The translations under genes and the position numbers were made by a program. Below, in pieces: positions 43,801 to 58,800 of a stretch of DNA of 64,000 nucleotides. The notes beneath the pieces are model-generated. The model searched no databases. It saw only the letters and a list, made by a program, of their open reading frames with translations, and had not been told where the DNA came from. The stretch's first letter is position 1. Each line of letters begins with the position of its first letter. The DNA comes from Branchiostoma lanceolatum (lineage: Eukaryota > Chordata > Leptocardii > Amphioxiformes > Branchiostomatidae): the NCBI RefSeq assembly GCF_035083965.1, contig NC_089728.1, positions 17,547,955 to 17,611,954 on the forward strand, written 5' to 3'.

Positions 43801-46800
43801 AGGAGATTCTTCATTTTTGTTCTCTCACATCTTATAATTAGATTTTGCTTTGGTATACTATGACATAACTAATATCCTTTTCTGAAATATTTCTTTGCAA
43901 TTCATGGCATATATTTCCTATTTTGTAGCTAATGTAAAATTTACAGTATGATCATAAACTCTTTTTCTTTTTCTAAATGGACAAAATATGATGCGGATGT
44001 CATCCATATAATCAAATCAACAAGGCCTAAATTCATTAAAAAAAATTTATTATAAAACAATCCTCCCTTCACCTCCTAAGTGAATTAATCTGTTCCATGG
44101 TGAAACCTCCTTCCTCCTCTCCGATGACAAGCAGTTTGTTAGTGAACTCTCCGGGGCCGACCTTGAACCCCGTCAGGAAGATGGCCAGGTTATGCGCCAT
44201 CTTAGAATCCAGCAGGAGCTTTGCCTTCTTCTTGACCTTGACTGGACCTGAGGAACGAAAAGGTCAAGCAGAAGCAAGTTAAGAAAAGTCCTTGGACCGC
44301 AGCAATAGCATATCATTACTAGTAAAGAGAACAAATTAAACTAGAAATTTAATTAGAAAACCAGAAATGAAAATTACAAATTCAATTCGAGCATGTCAGA
44401 AAATATTGCAATATAGTTTGTGAAAATGTCGGCAGATACATAACGTATGCAACTGTATGGAAATGTAACTTTCAAAATATTGTTGTGTGTGTATCATGGA
44501 CTTCAGTGTTTCTATGGTCACTGTAAGATAAATGTCAGTTGTAAGCCTAAAGAGAGCTCATGTTTAAAGAACTGTAAATTGTGACATTTTTGCGTTGGAT
44601 TTGTGTTCATGGCTTTTGCGGCCAGCTTTCACTGCATAAAAAAGTGCTCTGTTTTGCATTACATTTTATTGTCACCATGCTGCAAAATTTAAGTGCAGCA
44701 AACTTAGAAAGAATCTACAGCAACTAGGGAAACTGACTCCTACCTGAGTCTGGTGAATCCCTGTCAGTCAGCGCAAAGTTTTTCTCCAGCACTTCAACAC
44801 TTATGTCTGCACTTCTGTCCTGGGCCTGCTTCCAGATAGTCTTAGAAAGCTGTAACAGAAACATACACAAAAAAAAACATGAACAACTTTGGCTGACAAA
44901 ATTGTCTTTCACCTCCTTCAGTCAATATTGTAATCATATCTTTCGCCTTTTAATTTTGGATGGAAAAGGCTGTCCATCAAATGTCAAACAGTTCCTGAAT
45001 TGCCTTCTAAAAATATAAATTATAACACATGCTGCTATAGCATAGAGACAACTACATAGCCTGGGTATCATCCTTCGTAGTAGCCGCTGGTTCAATCTTT
45101 TTGCTTGCTTACTACGGAAAGATTGAGCCAGCAGTTACTACGGAGGGTGGAACCCAGGCTAACACCTACTGTAGTTCTAAATGAAATACTGTAAATGCGT
45201 TTAAGTTTGCGTGGTTTTAATTTCACGGTAGGGGAAAATGGAGTGTTCCCGGGGGTTTTTAAGTCCGCGTTTGAGACAGAGAAGAAAAGGGGGTTGGAGG
45301 GCAAAACATTTCACGTTGGTTTTTAGTTTGCGGCGAACATCGTACCGCGAAAACCACAAACATAAAACCACCGCAAACATTTCTGCATTTACAGTAAGCT
45401 ATGCCCTTGTTATCAATGTTTTTTTTAGTAATAAGTTTCTTCATTAATTTTGTCACTAAAGAGTTTTGAAATTGAGACTTGGATCTTACCATGTTGGTGG
45501 GAATTTTGGTCCAGTGGAAGGGCCTCAGTTTGACTCTCGCCCCCCTGTTGAAAATAGGAAGGGGTGGTGCAGCTGGGATGGGACTGGTTGGGAGAGGGGG
45601 TGGGGTAGGGGTGGCGGGAGGCTGGGGGACAGGGCTGGTTGGAGGGGGTGGGGAGTCAGGACTGGTGGGAGGGGGTGGGGAGACAGGACTGGCCTCCTGT
45701 ATTTCTGATGAATCTGTTTGGTCCATCTCCACAGATGAGTCCAACCGTTCTTTCACCGAGTCCATCGAGATCTCATCGTGCATGTCCTCTGTCTTGACAG
45801 GCGAGGAAGGAGGGGTAGGGGGGCCCCCTCCACCGATCGGCGGGGGGGACTCACACTTCCCCCTGGCCAGGAACGGGGAGGGAGGAGGGGTGGGGGGTCC
45901 CGAGGGGGGAGTGTGGAGCCCCGAAGGGAGCAACAAGTGTGGATGTCTGGGAAGAATTGCTGACTCCAATTCCCCATTGGTTGGAACTTCTCCATTGTCC
46001 TTTATATCTGAAGAGTCGGTTACGTCTTCCTGCTCTTCTGTCTTGGTGTCACCACCCCCCTTCTCGTCCACAGCTGCATCATCATCCTTCTTATCCCCAT
46101 CTATTATCATATCCAAACTTTTCTTTCTCTTCAAGGGCAGCGGAGGAGGCACCACGGCCGATTTTTCCTTGTTAACCTTAGAATACATGTCTGCGACGCT
46201 CTTTTCTCCATCTGTGTCTTCTGAGACATCTTCGGTGTCCTGTACGGAGACATCTCCTTCTCCGCTGATTATAGCAAATGGCCCGCTCTCAGGACGTGTT
46301 TTAAGGATGCTGGGGCTTTTCATGTCCATGTATTCGCTTTCTTCTGAATCTGAGGAATCGTGCCTCTTCAGACTGTCCGAGGTGTCCGAGCTGTCCCTTT
46401 GGGTGAGACTTTTTTGACTGATGTCGGTCAGGGAACCAGGGAGTCCGCTGTCTCTTAGCTGGTTGTCCAGACTGCTGGCAATCTCTTTCAGCTTGGTCAT
46501 CTGGAATGCAAAAAAAGGCTATCATTGAAGAGATTCATCAGTCACATGTGATTACCAATTACTAGAATATTCTTAATCAGTGACTTTAGAAAGTACATAC
46601 CTCCAAATTTTCAACTGTACGTCTTGATCATGGAGTGACCTAGTCTCATGAGAGCACGAGACTAGGTCAAGACTAAATCATAGACCAAGAATCACGTAAT
46701 GGCCACAGAAAGATCAAAGAGGCAGTCCACATCCATTTGGAACGTGCTGGGATGAACCGTAACGAAAGTTGGGAGCTGCCCAAGTCCTACTTACCCCTAC

Positions 46801-49800
46801 TTACAAGGAGGCGGGGGAGGCCAGAAGATCTAGACGGACAGTAGACTTTGAAAATTTGGAGGTACTTGTTTTGATACCTTTATAAAGTCCCTGATTGAAG
46901 AATATTCTAGTAATTGTTTAAAAAACAGGCTATATGACCTGGTGTCACAAGGGATTGGAGCACTGACATTCAATCGCTGCTTTAACCATTGTTCATCATA
47001 TTATTCGTTCTTTGGATCTACTGCTCTATCAGTGTTCTCACCAGGCCTTTTCAGCATGGGGGCCCCCGATGCTGTGATCTGGACCCCGATACTGCGATCT
47101 GACCCCAATGCTATGTTTCAATGAGCATAGGAGTGTATCTTTCTGGGAAGAACCTTTATAAATCTTATAAAAAGTTAATATTTGGCTTTAGAATGAGGAT
47201 GTGACAGAGGAAAAACTTAACTTCATAAAATTTATCCCTCAAAATGCAAGAAATGGTTCCTTATTTGGTTTTGAATTTCAAAATTTTGTGCGGGATGATG
47301 CCAGACTCCCAACCATTATCATGTCTTTGGCACTCCGCGTCAAAAAGTGACTTGCGCCGCGCAAAGTTGGCCTTCTGTTCCTGACCCCTATGCTGTGAAA
47401 AAATCCTGGTGAGAACACTGTCTATAGGTACAGTAGATTCTAAACAGGTCTTAAAGTTTTAGATAGCCTTTCTGCAACTTAAGATCCCCTGCTCCCCGAG
47501 ACAAGTGTTCTATCTGCATAACGTGACGTCACAGAAGCAGTGGATTGCTCATTCTTTCAGAAATTTGTGTAAGTCCCAATTTTTGTGCTGGCAATTTGCT
47601 GTTCAATTTTGATTCAAAATGATACTTCTACCAACACAGATGAACTTTCAAGTGAAGTCTTAACCTTTTCCCTGCTGTCCAACTGCAAAACGGCTACTTC
47701 AGGAAAGGTAAGGAAAGGAAAGTGATCTCGAACCAGTTTAGCTCAAATGAAGTCAATGAACAGATGAGCTAATCTTCCACTGGTTGTGACAGAGAAGACA
47801 GACGCTATGTACAGTATTTACAGGTTCATTGTACCGGGGGAAATTCCCCTAGCTCTTTTCGACAAGCACAATGAGCAGTGGACCACGGTTTAACGTCCCA
47901 TCCTAACAACTGCGACCCTTTCCGGTAGCGTGCATGTCGGGTGAGCGACACAGCCAGGATCGAATCCGGGGCTTCTAGTTCCAGAGGCAAGATCGCTAAC
48001 CACTGAACTATGCACGCTACCATAGGGTTAAAGAGATGTTATAGCAAACCAGGATCATACTCACTTGTGTAGTTGCCTCCTGTGCATCTAGTATGGTAAG
48101 GACGGACTGTAGCTGCTCTAGTTCCTACAGTTTCACAAACAAACAAAAAAACAAATAAACAAACAAACAATATAAACATCACCATTGACAAGCAAGGTGC
48201 TACAGCCAAGATCTATACCTCAGGTGAATCTAGCTACAATTAAAAAAGACGAAAGCGGGTACCGTTATTCTATATTCTGTTAACAGTAACTTAATTTTAG
48301 GTACGCCAAAAAGCAATTACTCAAACAACTGGATATGATTTTGGATATGATTTTGATTTTGCTATATTAATTTTAGGTACTTTAACAGACACTAATGTTT
48401 GTTCCTACATTTAGAATTAAATGCAGTGAACTACTCATTTTCCTCCAAGCTGCTAAAATTACCAACCACAGTATTAAATGGATTATTTTACAGTATTGAG
48501 CTCTGTAACTTACCATTTACCATCTTCCAGAGGTAAGTACATTAGGGAAGGAGATAGAAGAAAGGTTTGAACAATAGGTAGCAATATAATTCTATCACAA
48601 GTCAAACCTTATTGCAATGATTTCAAGGCTACTTTGAAAATAAAAATTAAAGAAGTCAAGAGTAGTTGCTAAGAGTATTACTAGATAGTGCAAATTGTGG
48701 AGGCCAAGAATAATTAGACATGTGGGGAAATCAGAATTAGAATAAAAAGGGCCTATCAGGGTACAAAAAATATTCCTGGTCAACCCTGAAGTTTTGCAAT
48801 GGGATAGTCCACAATTTCATCTAATGGTCTCATTCCTGTTTTACTCCGAGTGTGCACTCTAGAAGAGTCCCGTCTTCAACATAATTGGCCCAAAAAGCTT
48901 GTGTCTTACTGACACAGTGACAGGATTTGGACTTGGCCCAAAAAGGTTGATCAAAAATTCCTTTTCATCGACCTCACATGATGTAAAAAGGATTTGAGAT
49001 GAAAGCTTGTGTATTACTGACAGCAGTTGGCAGGAAAGTTTTAACATTCAAGAAAGAGTACTGCGGTTGGGCGCAGATAGTAGCTAATTGCAGTTATAGC
49101 TGTCATAAAAATCGTTCTACCAGTCATACTTGGGAGGTAATTTTCTATGGACTAAAAATCATAATGTGCTTGCAAAAGAGAGCAAAACATCTCCAGAAAT
49201 ACTGTTTCTTCATTGGATATGTAGCCATAAAAAGTGTGTATTTTACCATGATTGAAACAAATGGGGTATGAGACCTTACCACTTGTAGCTTTTTCACCAG
49301 CCCTCCGACCTCCTCCGTGAGATGGTGCACGGTGGTCGTGGTGGTGGCCTGGTTGAAGAAGTCGTCCGTGAGGATGTGGTCGTACACGTGGGCCGCCGAC
49401 CGACGGTAGTCCTGCGACGCTCGCGAAAGCACCTTGAACCACTCGTCCCGTACGGCCTGGATGTCCGCACCTTCCTTCTGGTTCGGGTTTGGTACTCTGA
49501 ACCTGAAAGTCAGGATGGTAAGACAACAATGATGTAGGGATATTGCAGTTCATCTTTCAACAAAATGAATGTAATTAAAGGAAGCATGCCAAGTTTTAAA
49601 GACTTCAAGTTACAGATTCATAGCGTAAACATGCACTGTCCAAGTTTAACATACTTCTAGACCTACAATTGCAAAAAAACTTTAAGAGGATTTCAGTGAA
49701 ACTTCTGGCAATGCAATGTGTTACTTAAAAATAGGGTAGGTAAAGGTAAAGGTAGTCCCTTAGACCCCTTCACACTCATTTTTTTCAATCGCGATTGAAG

Positions 49801-52800
49801 TATAATCTCGATTGTTCGATCCGATCGCGATTGAACGCAAAGAAACTTTTGCGTTCACACTGCTTTTCGCCAAGTGGATTAAGTGGATTCGCCAACACTC
49901 AAAATTTGATAGGATTGGATTGGATCCGATCGCGATTAATCCAATCAAACTACCTCCGGAGGTAGTTACAATCCATACTACCATTGATGTATAATCGCAA
50001 TTGAAAAAAATGAGTGTGAACGGGGTCTAAGTTGTAGGGGCAGTGGGTTGTTATCCACTGTGTCTAGGGCACAGTATTGGAATGTGGAGCCAAACCCTCT
50101 CCTTCAACCGCCTTTTACCTCCCCACCCAATTGCAAAGTCATGTGCCCATTTTTACACCTGGGTAGAGTGAGGAAAGGGCACAACATCGGTTCATGTCAG
50201 GGGATTCGTTACGCCAAAACTGGGGTAGGCTGTGACACAAAACCACAGCGGCAAAATGATACCGGCTTGCAAATATCTCTTTTCAAAGAAACAGAATACT
50301 CTGTCTACCCCATATGCTTAAATCTAAAATCAACATTATATCTACATGTATAGAGTCCATTCCAAGTCACCACACCGGTTTTTTAGTGATATTTATAATA
50401 TCTTCGAATATTTGTTATATAATTATAAACTGTTATAAATATTAACAAATGTTTAGAAATAAAGTAAATATGAGAGTACCATGTTTTAGAAAATATTTCA
50501 AGAATTTGCAAACATTTTGAAAGTTACTGTAAAAAGAGATCATTTTTCAAAACAAATTTGAAATATGAATTGATTTGTTTCAAGTTTCGAAACATTTCGA
50601 AATAAAGATATGGGTCATTTGCCCCCCGTAACGAGCCGCTAATCCTAACAAAGCCTGTTTTGGATCGGGCGTGGACCGCCGACCGAGCGGGAAGTCAGTG
50701 TGCCGTGACACCGTCTCCGAGTTCCTCTAGTCCAGATAAGCACAATTCAACTGTAGTTTTGCTACTCAAAAAGGGCCAGCAAATGTTGCTAACGATCAGG
50801 AACTGACAGTGGTCAAAGGACAAGACGTAATGAGCAAAAACAAAAGGTTTATCCACGCCAAATTAGCCCGACATTCGGCACAATACAAAAAGGGATAGCC
50901 TGAAAGGCCGCCGCTACTTGGGAGAATCTATTCTTTGTGTAGGGGGGCAAACCCCTTGTAAATACTTAAAACAAACATAAAATGATTACAGATACGAAAT
51001 TTCACAGTAATTATGTAGCACTGAAATACTGTAATACTTAGATTATTTACTTCATATCTTAAACTCTCTCGACATGTTGAAAGATAGATATATAATGATA
51101 TTTCAAACAGCGTGTTCCCCTGCAAACAGCCCGCGTCATGCCGTCTGCCGGGAATGCAGCAACAGGAGCGCGAGCATGAAGTTTTGATTGCGAAACAAAA
51201 TCCACGATCTGACACTCTTCATCTCTGGAACAATAAAGCCTCTATGCTTTACCCTGTTGGCTGATTGACGTTTTTGATTTGCACTGGGACAGGGAATTGC
51301 TGAAGGTCAGTTGTTTAGTCCCAGTGGTCCCAGCGCATGTTCTGGCGTGCCTGTGGTGGGGAGGGCGACAGCCTACTGTTACAACTTCCGTCAGTACTTT
51401 CTGTTCTATCGCATTTGGCTGGTTTCTGCAAGATTTTTCGGTTTGATTGATCCCTTAGGAAGGACAAGGGATTAGGCACTGATAATGTTTCTTTCAGATT
51501 GTTGAAGAAGATTGTTGTGCTGTTGGTAGACCCGTTAACTGTTTATTTACGTTACTCCCGACCGGCCAGCTGTGAGAGCACGGCGGGGTGTGAGCGCTGC
51601 CTTTCTACGTCTATTTTTGGGTGTAATCTAACTAATTAACAGCAGACTGTGAATTTCTTCTTTCGAAAAAAAGATAGGAAATTCGAAACAAGAGTCCGTA
51701 GGACACAATTCTCCGTGAAGTATTTATAGTATGTACAAGTATTGACCCACACAAATTGCATCTCTGCTCAGTCCAAGTAGTGTTTTAGAGCAAGTAAAGA
51801 AAAAGTGTTTGTTTATCTTTTTCTTTCAATACAGGAGTGGTCAATCTGCTGAAAAGTATGTTTTTACAGCATGGCACAGATGGGATCTAGAAATTCCGGG
51901 AAAAGTCACAAAGTTAGATCTAGATGGCCCCTTTTCAATTATCAACGAACCATTCAGCCTTACAAGTTACAACTAAGATATATCAGAAATCACAAATATG
52001 CAGTAAATCCTCTTTCCACAATTTATTGCAGGCCAGCCTGATCTATAGGTATCAAGCTATTTGCAATAAAAAAGGCAAATCTATATTATCGTAACATTTC
52101 ACGAAGGTCAAAGGTCACCGGATCTAACCACCCGGAAGTGACACTGGCGCGCGCACTTTTCTGAGAGATATTTCTCAACAATCTTTCATCCCCTGTGTAA
52201 ACTTTTTACATTGTCACAGCCTCCGTATTATAAACTACAAGTGTGGTAAGTTTGAAGGTCCAGAGATTTGCCATTTTCACACTGTGCGTAAAAATACATC
52301 GTCCGTCCCGTGTGCACATACTGTATGCGAGTTGCGAGGTACACGGCATACTTAATACACAGACTGGAGCTCACTCGGCACATGTTCGCAGCCAAAACTC
52401 ACAATTCCCGTTGCCGCATTGGTATGTAACTTGGTATATCGTTTCCTAGGTTGCGTGTGGTGATGCACGTTGTCTATTTTTCAATGTAACAGTGACTATA
52501 CGATCACAGCAGGTTGGAAAGAATTATACCCCGTATCTGCCTGAAGTATTCTACTCAAGCGGAACGGATTATAGCACGGTGTCTACGGCAGGGCAGTGGG
52601 ACATAGCATTAATTATAGGGGTGCAATTACAGTATTGCATTTACGATAAAAGTAGTTACGGTGTAACTAAGACATCGTGCATCACCACACCCAACCAGGC
52701 ACACTATATGCCAAGTTACACACCGATACGACGACGGGATCGTGAGTTATAGCTGCGAACGCGCAAGCAAAAGCAATCCCAATACCCCAGAAGGAGGTCA

Positions 52801-55800
52801 CACCTCCTTCCCGGAGTAATAAAGGCAGGGGGATGTAATCAATCTTTAGAAAGTATCAAAAATATTGTTCTCGGTGCCATAAATATTTTGAATATTCCAC
52901 GACAACGTGGGAACAATTAGAAAGTGTAAACATATTTCAAAATGATTGAAAATTATGGAATATGGATTACAAATACTTACAAAAGTTTCAGATTAATTAT
53001 AAACAATGACAACAAACATCCGTGCGGTGACTTGGAATGGACTCTATTTATAGCCAGGCTTTTAGCTAGACATGCGTCAATGCGTCTTTTGGAGGCATGA
53101 TACTAAAATAACAAAGAACTTGGACGCCCTATTTTTCAGCTGGACGCACAGAGGACCTCCTGTTTCCCTGGTAATCACATACACATGTATGCATGTTACA
53201 TTACCATTTTTGGACCCCTTGTCTATAAACCCTAGCTAAAATCCTGTTTATATGCTGCAGAAGATCATTTCTCTGCTACTTACGAGAAATGTTCCTTGTT
53301 GGTGCTGATACAAAAGCCATTGTCTCCTTCAGGAGTGATGGACACACTCTCATCATTCAGGTGGATGATGTTCAGAGCAGTCTGTTGGACAGCAAAAAAA
53401 ATAATATAACTTTATCGCAAAACAATTGTACAAGGTACAAAGTATGGCTGATACATAACTACAGTAATGTTCTATATAATCTAAGGGTTAATCTACCTAA
53501 TACAAAAGTGTATAGTATGGGTTTAGAATGGGTTATTACAATCATTGGAGGAATTTCTATCGTCTAGACATTCTTTAAAATTTTCCTAAAAAAATAGATG
53601 TATACCATGCAGGGGTTGTCACATCAATATGAACTTAAGTTTGCTATTTAAGTCCTTTGAAATAAATTCTGGTATACAAGATGACAGCCTTGTGTACAGT
53701 GAATTACGTAATACATATTAATTTATATATATATGACATACATATATATGAATACATGAAGTATGGAAATCATATATGATGTAATAATGAGACCCATAAA
53801 TTTTTCAGACCAGAAAGTATAAAGGAATGATCACAGAAAGGATCATCAAATATCAATTGAAACTTCTTGTATAGTCTTTACCTGTGACTCCTCTGCTAGT
53901 TTGTAGTATGACAGCTCGCCCTGTCGAATCCGCACCCATCTCCTAAAGAGAAAGAACAGTAAACATGGTGTTCAGCATTGGCAAAATGAAACACATCAAG
54001 ACATAGTCACTGGTTTTTCCATGAAAAAATTGCAGGGGAGGGGAGCATTGCAAGGTCCCTGAGCGACCAAGCGGGTAGAAAATTCTAAGCTAGATCTAGA
54101 ACAGGGCATTCTAAGGCTTCCTGCGGGCAAAATTAATGTCAGACAGATCACAGTTGAAGACCGTGGCCACTAGTACTAGTAGCAGCATCTCTGGTCAATC
54201 AGAATTTTATGTTTGTCAGAGAATCTGCTCCCCAACGTAAGGTGGCGCATGGTTAGAACATGGGGGCGCAGCGCCCCTTTAACCCTCTTTAGACAAAACC
54301 CTTGGCTGGTAGTAACTTATTATACAGTACTGGCTTTAAGAAATACTAATACCAACTTTTATTATAAGGTCCAATCACTAAAGACTTAACATTACTCTCT
54401 CTGCTCCCAAGTAACCAGTCATGTTTAAATAATCAGAATGTTATGCTTGTCAGAGGATCTGCTCCCCAAGGTAAGGTGGCGCATGATCAGAGCATGAAGG
54501 CGCAGCGCCCCTGTAACCCTTTTTGGACAAAGCCCTGGTAGTAACTTATTGTAATGGCTTTAACCTTTAACAGACTGAAGTAGCCATTTGGCACCCAATT
54601 CCCTATTAGTTACAGAGTTAGGCAGCAGGGAGAAGGTTAAGAAATACTATTTCAACTTTTATGATACTGTCCAGTCACTAAAGATTGAAATTGTAAACAT
54701 TAATCCCAGGGAACCAGGTGATTCCTTATAATGCCCTCCTGTTTAGGTAAGATGATAAGTCCGGGCACAAATACACTCCCTAGTTTGTCTAACAGATAAA
54801 GTTATTTACAAGGGATTTAATCCTTGACTGGACCAGGTGTGTGGAAGAATTGTAGGTAAGATAATGTTTAGAAGGAGAGTAACTTTTAAAATTTTTCACC
54901 CTTAAAGAATGTGAAAACTTGTCAAGAGAGCTGTGACATAATTGTAACATAAATGTACATTTTTATCTCAAAAGCACCTTCAACTAAGTTAAAGTAAACA
55001 TATTGTAACAGGCCCATACAAAACGAATACACAATGCTTACTTACCAAACTAGTCACATACTTCAACCATGTATTATGTAACTCTGTTTATTTTTAATTT
55101 GGAAGCACATTCAAAATCCAAAGTAAGTAAGTCACCTCCGTACTGCCAGAAATAGAGACCAAGTACCGTACAATTTAGGGAAGCCCGCTCTTTTTAAACA
55201 AAACTTTCTGGTACAATTTTAGCAAAAAGTTGAAACATAGAGCCTCAAATGTGGTACTCTTCGAATCTGCAAATTGGCCAGTTTTAATATCAATCATTTC
55301 AATATGTCATACCTGGGCTGGGATAACGTTTGATACAGGTGCTACGGACCGGTCTATATTTTACCATATTGCCTTGGCTTCGAACTTGTATTGCACAAGC
55401 TTCCATCCCCCCCAAAAATGAATGCAGTGTTCTCGCTAGGCCTTTTCAGCATAGGGGCCCCCTATGCTGTGATTTGGACCCCCTATGCTGTGATCTGGAC
55501 CCCTATGCTGTGTTTCAACCAGCATAGGGGTGTTTCTTTCTGGGAAGAACCTTGTGACCCTTCATAAATCTTATAAAAAGTTCATATTTGACTTTAGAAT
55601 AAGGCTGTGATAGAGGAAACACTTTACTTCACCAAATTTATACCTCGAAATGTAGAAAATAGTGCCTCATTGGGTTATCAATTTAAAGACTTTTCTCGGG
55701 AGTATGCCAAACTCCATACTCTTGTCATGTCTTCGGCACTCTGTGCATGACTTGCATTGCATAAAGTTGGCCTCCTTTACCTGACCCCTGTGCTGTGAAA

Positions 55801-58800
55801 AGATTCTGGTGAGAACACTGGAATGATTCAAAGGTGCTTCTCGTGCACTGCTGTCGAATATTTGAATACTGAATTCGGAAATTGGGATTGATGTTGTTAC
55901 AATTTTTTGTTCAATGACACAAAATTTCCCTACCTCTGGTGCATTTCGCATTGAAAGTTGTTTTTTTTTGGTGGGCATGACACAAATAAAATACAACATC
56001 ACCGGATGTATTCCGCATCACTCTCGGTCACAGCCACCACGCGGGTTGGGCTGATACCTTGGGCGATACATAATACACCGAGTTGTATTTTTTACAATTT
56101 TTACAGACTGTATGGTATCTTCCTCATTCCTTACCTGTTCCACTGGTTCCTCAGTAGTGCTGTTCCCGCCCTTTTCTCCAACTCGCCCTCCTTTATTATA
56201 GCCTGGGCTCGTGGCAATGTCTTCACTGGCTGGAACGTCTCTGAAGCAGCGCAAAGATGAACAGTTACCATCCATTTTGTACTCTTCTTTCCTTTCGTAT
56301 TGACCACTGATTATTCATTAAGCAATCAATTTCAAACAACACCCTATAACGTACAATACACACAATGTCTGAATGCTATGGAGAAAAATATTGCGCCTAA
56401 TGAGTTACATGTTATTGGCAGATGTTTGCATTGTTTTGTGTCGATTCAAGTTCTCTGGCAAACGTGAAAAACATTAGAATAGATAAAGAAAACCCTAATA
56501 CGAAATCTGTTTTCAGTTTCAAACTCCTGGCCAAGAGACCTTTCCAATGAGCCCAAGCGTGGCCCATTTGAAGACGTGTTAGGGTTAACCCTAACCCTAA
56601 CACCTAGGGTTAGGGTTAACCTTTAAAGACTCATAACTCGTGAAGAAAGCACGATATTTGAAATATGTTTTAAGTTTCAAACTCCTTGACTACAGTGGCG
56701 TTCAGAATCAGAATGTCTGCTTTCTTCCAAAAGTATTATAAGAATATCACAAGTACATGTACATGTAGTAGCATCTTTTATCAACATCAAATACTGTCTA
56801 ATATCTATCAAACAGAAGTTAAACTAATTCTTTATAAATATAACACACTCAACAAACCTATCTGTGTTTATGTCTAGTTTTGTATTTGGCCATCTAGTGA
56901 CAAAAAAACATTTCAACCCAATCTGATGGAGCACAAACACAAGCAAATCTGAAAAGCAAGCAAACACACATCCAGGCATTTTCGTTCTTACCTCCTTCCT
57001 TCTCGCACTTGTTCTGTTCTACGATGATGTTCAGCAGCCGTAAGATCTGTAGAAGGAGGACAAGAGAAACAGTTCCTAGAACGAAATGGCTCTCGTCGCA
57101 GGTACACGTTCTGTCAGCATCTCGACAGGGAGGTATCTCCAGATCTCTTACTCCGTGTGCTTCCACGACGTTCTTCAGAGAACTGAACGGAAGAGTCTGC
57201 ATCTTTCCAGTTCAAACTAGCTTGAGGACAAGATCTCCTACTCCTAACTACGCCAAAGTTTTGTCAAGAATGTCTTAGCCATTCTAGGTGCATTCCTTCA
57301 CTGACTAAATTACACAGACAAGCTTATAACTGTTTCTGGTACGAACAAAGACATTCCAGATTGGACGACCCAAGACCAAGTGGAACTGATTAGCATAGTG
57401 GGAAATGGAGCCATTTTTATGCAAATGAGCCTAATTACCCAATTGTTTGAAAAAGGGCTCTGTCCAGTGACACCTTTGGAGCCACTAGTTGCAGGGGGCA
57501 GAATTAAGTGTTTTGTCTTTCGTCCATTGTTTTCTTGTTTCTAGTGTGTTCCTAACAAATTGTCTGGGACTGAAATTAGCATTGATTGTGCATTTTGTGA
57601 AAAAAATAATTCTTTAACCTTATATTAGAAGTATTGCCTGAATCCTGATGAGGACTAGGAATTTTTTCGTCTGAAAATCTCTTTCCCTTAGAGCAAGGTT
57701 TCCCTACTAGACAACACTAGAACTTTCCTTATCCTTTACCCACATCTTTAAGTGAAAATAATAACTTTTTAAGGGGTCTCCTATAAAACTTTGCTTCACA
57801 AGAAATAAAACTCTGCATAGACTTACCTTGTTTTTCTCTTCCAAGTTGTCTGCATTCAACTCATACTCATGATAATCCTCAAAGTAAATGAAGAACCTCA
57901 ACCCTTCCTGAAAATTAAGGATAAAAATAATTTGACTTGGATATTTCACCATAAGGCAAATGGCTGAGCAAGAAATACACTCAGGTCTTAGGTTATCTTA
58001 CCTAGAATTTGTGTAATAACCTTATAAAAATTATTAAGTGCCAGTTTTCTATCAAATTAGTTTTTTCAACGTCATAAGGGCAAACAACAGTTTTATTTTT
58101 GAATTCAAAGTCAACAACATCATCAAGCATATTGCGTTTTATTGTCAGAAAGTTGAACTATTTGGTGGTCAGAATTTTCTAAAGATATGGTATAAGTTTT
58201 TTAAGGGTAGGCCTTTTAATCAGTCATGTTGAAATTAACAAATTAAGTAACAAAGTTTCCTAACTCCCTTACCGCACTCTCGGATCCTGCGATCTGCTCA
58301 AACTGGAAGGTGTTGTTCACGTTACCCCTCTGGATGTTACGCAGCACTTTGATATCAAAGTCAATCTGGACAAGAGAGAGACACACAAAAAAGAACAAAA
58401 TATTTTTACACCACCAATGTAATCTGATTCCAAATAATGGTCTGATAAGGCAACTATACAAGAACAATCTAGTGCAGTTAGACATGCATTCTTTGTTCTT
58501 TTTCGTTTATAAAAATACTGCATATCTTTTGCAAGAAACAAGTAAATAAAAATCATTGAGGTGGTGACCTTGTCCAGATGTAATGCACAGAATCCAGTTT
58601 CTTTGTAAAAAAGGTAACAGGTAGTCCTTTTGAGGCCGTAGGGGCAGTGAGCTGTTATCTACTGTGTCTAGGGCATAGTATGGGAAGGCAGAGCCTATCC
58701 CAGTATCACTCTCCTTCTATTGTCTTTTACCTATCGAACCAAAGTCAGGTACTAGTACCCAATTTTAAACATGGGTGGAGTGTGTAAATTGGATCTCTCT

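Noticed and set aside
45479..46417. 312-codon open frame on plus strand
   Set aside because: It is the antisense shadow of the long formin FH1 exon (45490-46500, minus); its Gly-rich sequence is complementary to the proline codons.
52492..52752. 86-codon open frame with clean start
   Set aside because: No domain recognised; lies inside a transposable element without transposase; length is compatible with chance.
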